64,000 nucleotides of DNA, taken from positions 35,001 through 99,000 of the forward strand of contig QEYB01001179.1 of assembly GCA_017562135.1 (NCBI GenBank), written 5' to 3'. The notes beneath the pieces were generated by a model. That model saw only the letters and a list, made by a program, of their open reading frames with translations. It made no database searches and was not told where the DNA came from. Source of the stretch: Dipylidium caninum. Lineage: Eukaryota; Platyhelminthes; Cestoda; Cyclophyllidea; Dipylidiidae. Positions 11,245-20,793 of this stretch are shown here, piece after piece. How positions within the stretch are numbered: position 1 is the first letter of the stretch; every line of letters starts with the position of its first letter. The position numbers were made by a program, and so were the translations under genes.

Positions 11245-14200
11245 TCATTCCTCATCAAACACTATTCTAGTGGGTTTTGGAAGTCCATTGTCCACCACTG
11301 CACCAGCGTTGGGCTTTTGTAATTGTGGCCTCTCAGTTATCTGCAACTGCGGTCGATCAGCTCTTCTCCGGCGCTTAGCAGCTTGTATCCGCCGCCGACG
11401 TTCCGCACCTCCGGCTTTTGCCGCGGCAATCGCCATGCAGTACGCACGCTCCCTTTGTCCTTCCAGCACACAGCCCCACGCACCCCACTCACTCGTGGCA
11501 TCGCCATTGTAGTCGGTCTCAAGGGGAAATTCGCAGAGAAGACGAGCAAATGTTTGCGCCTCCGTGCAACCGTGAAAGCGCACGAACACTCGCGCCCTCG
11601 CAGTAGTATCGAGGGGCTGGGAAGTAGAGGGATTGGTGCAGGTGTCCATCTCCACACCTACCTCTTTTAGGGGGGGCAAGTGGACACAAGCCTGAGCGTC
11701 GAAATGCGCAACCGAGCGCAAAAGTCGATTTGGCTGAAGAATGTTGTGTTCGATGGCAGCACGCACACGACGCATCTGTTGTCGAGGCTCCAAACTCATT
11801 AATTCTTCATCCAATGGCCAGTAGACCTTTATGAGGAGAAACACATTCTCGACATTAACATTCAGACTGAAAGTTATCCCCAGGACAAGCGGAGTGGACA
11901 ATTGAGATTGGGTCTCCCTCACCATTCTTGAGAGGCAAACTCATCTAATGTCCACGACTTTCGCGATATTGCAGACGGGGCAGGCTTAGGATTCTCAACC
12001 ACTTCAGACTAAAGTGAGATCATAAAAAGCCGACTCAGTTAATTTACATAAGGGAAAGTAGTATAAGGAAACATCGGAGTAAGAGGTGCCACGTTAGATC
12101 TCGTAACCAGTTAATACTGCGAGCAATTATTAGATCACTATCGCCATAGATATAAGGGGAACGAGTATGCTTTAATTAAATTCTGCTGATTCACAACGAT
12201 GAGGTTAAGACTAATAGGATAGCTCACTTCAACCACGGTGCCGGGCCAAAAGTTGTCGGGCAATGCAACCAAAGGCAATTTTGTCGCCTCTTTTGTAGGC
12301 GACACTTCCTCTGTTGAAGTCTTCCCCGGGGCAACGCTGTTATTCGAAGCTTCAGTTATGGAAGCGGATGCGTCGACATGACAGACGTGCAAGGTAGGCG
12401 GTATAGGAAGGTGACGTTTGCGCTCAGCACGGACGATCAATTGATTGGTCTTCTTGCGCATCCGCTCAGTCCAAGCTCGCAACCACGTGTAGAACCGCGG
12501 CCGCCAGATCAACCAATCACGATAAGGGTGGAGGCGGAGCCCAGTGACACCGGTTGTGCCTGCCCCTCCCTCTGCATTCTCGCCGTCTTTCTCGCTGATG
12601 CTGACGCCTTCTGTAATCAGACGATCTGCAGAAGTATACCATAAGTGAATTTCTAGGACAAGCACTACAGCAGTTATGACAGAATTAGAAAAATGCTTTT
12701 CACGATTCCTCTCCTAGCGATTGTTAACAATGATCTCATATAAGACGTGAGCCTGCTGACTGTTTAACCTTTCTACACTTTGTTACTTATGGTTTGATAA
12801 GAAAAGCTCAGAGAAATCACAGAGTTCCCTAGAGGCCTTCTCGCGTCAGGTCACAATGGAGTCATTCCGTAACGGGATTACTATTGCGATTCTGTTAATA
12901 TAATGCTCCAGCATATATCGCAGATCGAGACAAATGAAACAACTGGGTATACGAGACAGTTTCGACACTCGGATCGGTCTCTCATTAGAAAAATGAAGTC
13001 GGTTGGAAGCAACTCCCTTCATAGTTGAAAAGGCGGTACAGTTACTTGAGAACTCTCAGAGTGAGGCACTATAAAAACAAATGCCTGTGTGCAAAACCGC
13101 ACCCCTACACTCGGCGAATCGATTTCGCTCCCAAAAACACATTTATCGGCTCAAAACTGATAAATCCATCTTAGCTCACAGCGAGGCCACACCGAAGGAA
13201 CAAAAAACATACATTCGGCGTCCAGAGGGTTGGGTAAACGATAGCCGGCAGCGAAGAGTCGACGGTAGGCTGCGAGAACCTGCTTAGAGCGACGAGAGCA
13301 GCAACGCCACACAAACTGACGCGCCAATCGCTCATCTATGCTCAAGGTAGTAGCGTACGGAGCCGACTTTGGGGTCCACCCAGCATCTGCGCTGTGAGAA
13401 GCGGCGGCAACTTTCTTTGCGGCTGAAATAAGTTGAAGGAAAAATGGTGTTTCATGGGAAGAAGTATACAAATCGCTATTGAACACCATCATTAAAAAAA
13501 TCACACTATGTGAATTGGACGAAGCAAAGTCCATCTTACGATTCTTATCCGTTAATCTAAATGGTTATTTAGAAGCCTCGAGAGACGAAAGGAAGTCTTC
13601 TGGTAATAGTGGGCGATGTCGAGTAATAGCACTCTGAATAACTCTATGTAGACAACGATTTTACTATTAAGCGAAATAATTTTCTGTGATTTCATAATCA
13701 GTATCTCCACCTGCAAGACCAACAAATTAACTTTGACATCTGTTTAGACTTATTCCCTTAAGCTTCCATCTAGTTTACTTCGAGGGCTACCAATCATAAG
13801 GCACCACGAAGGCTACCAGCGAAACCATGTGCAGATCCAATGAAATGACTCAAAGTCAAACCGTCAACCTCTAATCATGACCTATGGTAATGTACTTCTC
13901 CACTAAAACATCAACCCTCAGAAATAGTAAGTGGTCGGGGTGTAAAAGGACATTTTACTCACAACTGTTTACGTCTGAGATGGGAAGAGGAAGAACGAGG
14001 TCTCGTTCTGTCGGCGCCAAAGCAGAAACGGCACGTTCAGCGGCGCTCCTTGAGGCAAACTCCACGAACGCAAAACCACGAAGTTCTCCCGACGTCTTGA
14101 ATCTAGGACGCATATTTTTTACTCTGTTGAAAATTGCATTTCTGTCGTATTGTCCAATAACCACCTCCACTTCCTAACTCTAAGCCTACGCGATATTGCA

Positions 14201-14953
14201 TAGTGCTAAAACGACTTTAAATCTTAGTATTTTCGTTCATTGCATGCAAGACTTATGCATTCTTAATAGATCTGTGCAGCATTCGCAGGAGCGCCCAACG
14301 ATGTGGAAATGAGGAATAGGACTTACCGAGGCATGTTGATGTAGTTCACCTTGCCGTAGACGTTTAATTGTTCCCTCAGCCAATCGATTGCACGACCGCA
14401 ATCAAGAGCACCGATATCGGGCCTGGTATCCTCCTCAAGCTGATCATTTTCCATCGGTGACTTGCTCTGTTCCAATTCACCCTCTTCAACCGCCTCAATC
14501 TCCTCCTCTGCCTCTAATTCTTCGAGATCTTGATCCGCTGCCACCTCCTCTTCCTCCTCTTCCTCCTCTGCCTCCTCCCCATCGGCTTCAGACTGAAGAC
14601 GTGGAATGCCCGTGGCGAGAACAATGCAGTCCGAAGATATAGGAGCAAAATTTGGCGGGGTCAGTCGTCTGATGGCGGTGCCTAGAAGCGGTAAAAGTAA
14701 ATGAGGTGATCTCACCCGTGGCATTAATTTCTAGCAATTGTGAGTGTTCCACTGCCGCCAACAGATGATGTTTTGTGGCGCCGAGAGCCTTTAACCTGTT
14801 GCAACGGAGAAGTAGATCTAATTCCAAGGACGCGTCGGATGAGCGCTGCACCTCGGTGCGGAAGTAACCATCGTGGGAAAGATTAGCATCACTGAAGTAA
14901 AATTCTAGTTGCTTGAGTATAGCCTTCGAGTCTACTGTGTCGCTGTTTGACAT
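11245..14953 (-). CDS. larp7: LARP7-type La-related protein (7SK snRNA chaperone)
   Basis: Six coding exons: 14953-14716, 14681-14327, 14102-13963, 13422-13180, 12625-12228 and 11826-11245, giving 651 aa with all phases consistent. Residues 4-78 are a La motif (QLEFYFSDANLS). RRM1 follows, with beta-1 CIVLATGIP (98-106), a long acidic insertion, then RNP1 RGFAFVEF (206-213). A later Trp-rich basic helix (RDWLIWRPRFYTWL) matches the segment that precedes the C-terminal xRRM in LARP7. The xRRM starts at GTVVE (about 454), and the protein ends in a basic tail and PTRIVFDEE, like the vertebrate C-terminus. Known role: binds the U-rich 3' end and 3' hairpin of 7SK RNA and stabilises the P-TEFb-inhibiting snRNP in the nucleus. 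Genuine La (SSB) is less likely because of the Trp helix and the C-terminus. Exon 4 is the least certain: its 3' end could be 13213 instead, and it could be skipped in frame. Confidence 0.93.
14440..14600 (-). other. Acidic insertion within LARP7 RRM1
   Basis: In larp7 exon 2 the codons between beta-1 (IVLATGIPR) and helix 1 (AIDWLREQL) encode roughly 55 residues dominated by Glu and Asp, including an eight-Glu run. In most RRMs this loop is a few residues long. The reading frame is fixed by conserved sequence on both sides, so this is not a frame artefact. Confidence 0.85.
14682..14715 (-). other. 34-bp intron of larp7
   Basis: Begins gtgagatc and ends cgcttctag, 34 nt in total. Removal joins INAT-G-TAIRRL in phase 1, which corresponds to the G-T-x-I-R-R segment after the La motif in vertebrate LARP7. 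This is near the lower limit for animal introns and is typical of the tiny-intron class reported in flatworms. Confidence 0.88.
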
Positions 14954-14962
14954 CGTGTCCAC

Positions 14963-14979
14963 CTGAAGGAAAATTTGAA
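14963..14979 (-). promoter_or_regulatory. 3' splice acceptor 9 nt upstream of the larp7 ATG
   Basis: The minus strand reads ttcaaattttccttcag followed by GTGGACACG and then ATG at 14953. It is either the end of a 5' UTR intron or a spliced-leader trans-splice acceptor. The sequence alone cannot separate these. Confidence 0.55.
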
Positions 14980-15550
14980 AGTGCGATATCTCAATAACCG
15001 TAGCTTAATAAACATGGCTCGGGTATGAAACCGATTGCTAAAGCCGCCTGAGCATCGATAGACTCAGACACAACCTCATCATACTCATGTAGTGACGCAT
15101 TTCGGCCCCACCTCGACTCCCCAGAAGTAAAATAATATAGCGCACGAAACCTCGCGCTATCGTCAAATAGTGAACATATCGTAACCGTTGCCGTAGTGAG
15201 CTTCACAGAACGCAAGCACCCCAGGAGGAATATGCCAACTTCACAAAATAGTATCATAGCTGCAATGCCCACCCACCCCCAGGAGCCCTCATTGCAACGA
15301 TCGACAGTTGCGGCAGTCCCAGCCCTTTGGCGTGGGCCGCCCACTCTAGGCTCGCCGAGAACACCGACTACCTGCATACCTCGAGGGTCTATACAGATGA
15401 CATAGGAAAACCATAAATAACCAACAGATCCATACCATAAAGCAATGCTCACTACAGAAAGTTTGTAATTAAAAGTGGTTACAACGGAGGGGAGCACGAG
15501 TAGGTGCAGTCATGTACCAGACACCAGGAATATACATTCAGGGTACCGTC

Positions 15551-17122
15551 TCATTGAGAACCGGATCGGCTTCGAGAAATACTTCGCGAGCGCACTGGCG
15601 ACTGAGAAAACCCCTTCTGTCTACGCGGACTGGGAGATCTTGAACCTCCTTCACGAGACGGAGAGCGATCCACCGCTGGTGACTGAGAGCCCCCACGTCG
15701 AGGAGGGGGACTCCTGTCGTCGGGACGATCCCGATTCCCTACACCACGCGATGAACCACGGCTTAGTTCGCGTGAGCTACCTCTTGATCTGAAGGGGAAT
15801 AGCCAGGTGAATAATCCAGAAGTTTTAGGTTCGTTTGGTGAATAGAGATCCAACCCACCTGCGACGTCTCCCCCTCTCCTCCGCCCAATGTCCATTCCTC
15901 GTACCCTCTCTATCGTCGCGCCTGGCCCCATTCTCGGCATCCACCGACCTCGAGTAGGAACGTCGACGAGAGGTCTGCCTGTAGTCATCCTGGCGACTGC
16001 CTCTACCACCGCCACTCCGGCGACGACTATAGGAGTCCGATCGATCACGAGAGGACCTGTCCCGGCGACGAAAAGACCGGGAGCGCGACCGCGACCGACT
16101 ACGCCAGGACCGACCACGACTGCCGCTGTCACGGGCTCGCATTTCCGCCGGAGCTACACACAGGGAGAGAAATGGGATCGGAGGAAATGCAACAAGGTGT
16201 GGCGCTTTGGGTGACCCAACTGGCCATTGCACTTGGTTGTACGAGCACCTGACTGGCTGCTTTGAATTGGACTATCTTTGACTGTGGGGTTTACTTGACT
16301 TTGTATTGCGTTGCAGTGATTGGATGGAGATTGGTATTGCTGAGACTGATTTGGGAATTACTCAACGCTAGAAGAAAGTAGGCCTTTGTTAACGTTTAGT
16401 CAACTGTTTTCAACAAAATGAGAGCTAACACCCTGGATTCCCACTGCGGTCAGCGATAAAGGGGGAAAGAGGATTGGAAGCGTATCAAAATGCTTAACCG
16501 AACAACAGATTCGTGGCTTCGCACTAATCGAAAAAAGACGACTGGACAGCCGCGAAATACCACTCGACGCACTCTTTCTGGTCCCTCGAGTAAATTCAAC
16601 CGTTATCTCCCGCCCGGCGAAGCGAGAATGATTCATGTGATATATTGCATCTTCAGCATCACGAGCGTCGTCGAACGTAAATAAGCAAGTTAAAGAAAAT
16701 AAACCTCGCATATTAAACCCAACCCAGCCTAAACTTGTTCAATAACCAAGACTATAAAAGGATATTCGACGAATGCAAAACCCTTCGGTCGTCCCGTATG
16801 ATAGTTCACGGGCACCGTGACATCAATAACACGTCCGAATTTCCCGAAGGCATGGCGAAGATCCTCGTGTCTAAAATTGAGAAACCAAGTCAGGATAGCA
16901 TGGAAGGAATTGGAAAGTTAGAAAAAACATCGGGTGTTCCCTCAGAAGCATGAAAGTGGGTCTAATATGGCCCGCGGCGGAATATAGTTCAAGGAACCAA
17001 GAGCCTATGACAATAAGGGCACTTTACAACGATAAACCAGCAGCAAACCAAAGCGCGGACGACACTCACCGGACGCCATCAGCCAGATTTTTTATGTGAA
17101 CAGAGGTTACGCGCCTGGGCAT
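15551..17122 (-). CDS. srsf10: SRSF10/SRSF12-like SR splicing factor
   Basis: Five coding exons: 17122-17070, 16870-16766, 16676-16573, 16153-15859 and 15788-15551, giving 264 aa with all phases consistent. One RRM spans about residues 5-84: RNP2 VHIKNL (8-13), YHTGRPKGFAFVEF with RNP1 KGFAFVEF (47-54), then DARDAEDA and GREITVEFTRG. The TGRP-GFA-V-F-DARDAEDA string and the RKTPAEM segment right after the RRM closely match SRSF10/SRSF12 (FUSIP1 family) and fit SRSF2 less well. Residues 93-264 are an RS domain with Arg-Ser runs and a Pro/Gly-rich end. Known role: nuclear splicing regulator, controlled by RS phosphorylation. Intron 2 is a minor-class AT-AC intron. The ATG has G at -3. The gene lies 597 bp upstream of larp7 on the same strand. 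Confidence 0.93.
16677..16765 (-). other. U12-type AT-AC intron in the SR-protein RRM
   Basis: The intron starts ATATCCTTTT, the minor-class 5' splice consensus, and ends TTATTTAC. A branch-site-like TTCTTTAAC lies at 16697-16689, with its branch A 13 nt from the 3' end. Joining GTC-GA with G-TTC-GAC gives V-E-F and so completes RNP1 KGFAFVEF. No GT-AG pair nearby keeps both RNP1 and the reading frame. Length is 89 nt, phase 2. Confidence 0.9.
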
Positions 17123-20100
17123 CACCGAACCGAAAGCGAAATGCAACCCGTAGGTATGTCGACCGCCCCAGCGAGTTAAAACAAATTTGATCGAAAATAC
17201 ACACCTTAAGTTCAAACGCTAAAACAGTTAAATCTAGTTGCTAAATTTGTTCTGCTTACAAAATTATGTGGTATTTTTTATTTAGTGCGGAAAAACGTTG
17301 CAATGCAAAGTTTTTAAAAATCACGATGCAGCTATCTGTTCTTTATTCTTGGATGGACATAGAGCGTACGACAATACCCTAGCAAATCATGTAGAATGTG
17401 GTCTGCCTTGTTTTGTGTAGTGTTCTCTCCTACACGGGAGGAGTCATCTTGTCCGAAATCATTTGAAAAATAGCATTTCGCCTTGACAATGCTGCTGATT
17501 CCTATTCTTCTTTTTATTGCCCTTTGCGTGTTTTGTATGCGCGCAGTTGTGGGGATAAGATCCGTTTCGGATTAGGCCATCCTTGCCTTCCCCTTGCTGG
17601 GAGTTCACACTTCTCTCCTAAAGCAACTTAGCTCCAATGAAGCAATGAATCGCTTAGCGGCTTAACCGAATTTGGCTGCTATTAAACCCTTATTTCGTTT
17701 TAACTTTACACGTTTTAATGTCAACGAATTTCTTAAAAATTTTACTAGTAAGCTTAAAAGCCCGAACAAATTCATATTTTCTGAGCATTCTAACATTCCA
17801 GTCCATTTCGGCCACTTTAACCTTTATTATTTCAGCTCTTGTCAAAGTCTTGCAGAATCTCAAGTTGTCTGTCAAACTGCAATAAATTGGTTGGGTGGAA
17901 ACCTATTTACGATTGCCAAACCGTTAATTCCATCGCATCCAAAGTGGCAACTTTGGGTCCTAAAATGTCTCGTTGCGTACATTGATATAATTACTTAAAG
18001 GATGCTGTATTAATGTCATGTCACATGTTCTGACAAATCTCTTTAAGTTTACCTAGGCTATTGTTCGTTTAAAATGGTTTCGGATATTATCAGAATACCT
18101 TGAAGTCAACGTTAAGTGCCATTATGCCCACTTCGCGTAAAAATTTGGTTTACTTATTGTAAACCCATACGCTATCTCATGAATCTAAATTGCCTAACTG
18201 ACTTAGATGTGTAAAAAGCTTGTAGTACTAGATCAGAGGGAGTAGCTCTAATCTTAACCTTCCTTTTTTTCGTCATGTGATCATGTGTGATAACTTTGAA
18301 GTGATAATAGTAGTTTATCTGTAGGCAGAATAACGTGTTCATATGAAGATACGTCACCGATATTATTTTTCTTAAGAGACATAATAGGGCGTCCCCACTG
18401 TTCTTTGATAACTTGTTCGTGGACTTGCCAGTTTTTAATAATCAGTACTTGTCATAAGTCGTATGGTCCTAAGATCGTGCTTTTTATTTCGATGGCTTTA
18501 GCCGCGTTGATAACGTATTTCCTTGACTTCTGGACCTTTTATTATAAGGTACTATCACTAACGAAGGGGTCAAGTAGACACAACCGAGTTCTAGGATCAT
18601 TGTCAAATATTATCTATTTTAATCCAAAATCCTTTCTTCACTTGCGAGCAATTACGCCCAAAATTTCGAAGTCAGGAGGTCTTGATGTGCTCTAGTTCAA
18701 TGGCCTACTCTAGGGAAAAACATTCTTAATTGTCTCGCAGCTAAAATTATCACACCTTTATGTTGCCAATTAAACACAAATCTTCATTCATGGGCATATC
18801 TAAGACTATTAAGATAAAATTTGGGGGTCTTGGTTTAAAAAATTCGCCCAATAACAATACGTTCTGTTGAAGAATGGAAGATTGCGGTGAGTCACTAAAT
18901 TTTCTATCGCGACCAATTTCTATCTCACCTAGCCCTTCCGAATGTGAGTCCAGGAACCTTGTATAGGCATAGAATTATTAGGCATCCTCCCTCAGATCGT
19001 AATGTTCCCTGAATTAGAGAGGTATTGGTGTGTGTGCGCAAAGGTCGTGGCCAGAAGGTTCGCACGGGCAATAACGTTGTTATCTTTAATTTTTTTACCT
19101 GGAGTATTAACAAAAATTTGATAATTAGCATAGGTTCTCAAACGCCTACTTGTGTACAATAAGTAGACTCACGAAGTGTAACGTCGATGGGGAACATCTC
19201 GTCCATGTGGCTAACGACAGGCGGATTTGAAAAAGAGGGAAACTGTGCTCAAATGGTGAAAGGCTCCAGATCACCTACGGAAATCCATTTGGTGAAGCAA
19301 ATCACACATCAGATTTCTTTCGAGAACAATAAATCAAAATCTCGAGAAAAATGAGGTTCATTCTAAAGGCGCACACAAGAATCGTCGAAACGGACATAGA
19401 ACGCACTTCGGCGACCCCTCAACTTGCCCAAAAGTACAAGAAAAGTGGTAGAACATTATCGCGAACCATTTAGTAGGTTTCACGAAGTAGCAACTTCAAT
19501 ATTACTTTTCATGCCCACTTAAAACGCCTCATGAAAGACGGGAATTTCATTTCATTACGACTGGGTCAAGCTTAAAGCCTTAAATAAAAGAAGCTGCCAA
19601 TACTTGATTGTTGAGACATAAAACATCTCCTCATCCGGCCGCATGAATCCTACTCCCAGGTTAATAAATCCCTCTCCTCCACTCATCTCGGCCTGCGCAG
19701 AATCACTTGACCCATGTCACTGGAACCGCCACTTTATGCTAATGTGAAGCCATTCTAACCACGGTGCTCCCATCTCATCTCAAGTGGCTCCTAACTCAAT
19801 AAAACCAAGACCGATTTGGCTAAAGGGTGAACCCGTGCTCAGTGGGAGCGAGGTGTTCAATGGCCCACTGTGCGCACTTTCTCAAGTTGTACTTTAGGCT
19901 ACCGTTAATGAGAGCATGTGAGTACCGCGTCAGGTGAGAACCCATCAATTGTCAGTCGTGAAAACCACAGAATTCATTCTTTACGAAATTGGCTCAGTGA
20001 ATAGATGGATAATGAGTCGATAACAGGGACACCGGGCCTGTCAACTCGGATGGAATGTTATAAGGGAAAATCCCCTCAAACAATGGCCATAGTCGGGTGG

Positions 20101-20793
20101 TTAAGTCGAATGAACCATCGACCCACTCTCTGTTATCCCCTTCACCTCCGCGAAACCGCCAAAAGAGGATTCCAAAAAAAATTGAGAAAAAGTGAGAAGA
20201 GCAAATACGGGGTTTGTATTTACACAGACACACACAGACGCATGAAACAAGAAATAAAATGGCTGCGTTGAGGGATTTAATTGACACAATAAAAATGGCG
20301 TTTTTTGGAAAGAACAGGACTCGAGGAAGTTCGCGCGTCCGATCCTCCTCGGACCAACAACGTATCCCTCATAGGTGCTGAGGTATAAATCCCACCAACC
20401 CGCTCACGATGACCCAAAATTATCGAGATGTTAGAGAGGGGTGAAAGAGGTAGGAATTGTGATAGAATGGGACGCGGTAAGGGGAAAGTGGGGTAAATAG
20501 ATAATGAAATGCTTGATTCTCGGTGACACGCCAGGCTTAAACATGCCTAAAGAGTCTTTAAACTTTTCTCCACCATCATCAGCGTCGCTATTATTCGTTT
20601 TAACATTGTTAGCGGAAGGTACAGTAACCCTTTCTTTCTTTTTACATGGCAGTTGGGCGCTTTGTATTGAGAGAAGGGAAAGGGGGAGGGGGAAAGAGAA
20701 TTCGTAAGAGGGTGGAAGGACAAATGTTCATATCACAAGTTCCGAGATGCATAACGCGGAGGCAGGAGCAGAGAGAGATATAGTCGTCTTTGG
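17123..20793. other. Intergenic stretch between srsf10 and the gli 3' end
   Basis: AT-rich sequence; the open frames at 17672-17998 and 18405-18695 have TTG rather than ATG starts and no motifs. The gli 3' UTR must lie in the upper part: an ATTAAA on the minus strand at 20276-20281 (about 515 nt past the stop) is a possible polyadenylation signal. The part next to 17122 should contain the srsf10 promoter. Nothing else is supported. Confidence 0.45.

Noticed and set aside
16677..16765. A conventional GT-AG intron at this place, for example from the GT of GTCGAA
   Set aside because: GTCGAA is a poor donor, and no AG gives an in-frame join that keeps RNP1 and DARDAEDA. The AT-AC pair fits on every criterion.
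20504..20707. Plus-strand ATG frame opposite the gli 3' region
   Set aside because: Short, ends in a low-complexity purine tract, no motif; more likely part of the gli 3' UTR read on the wrong strand.
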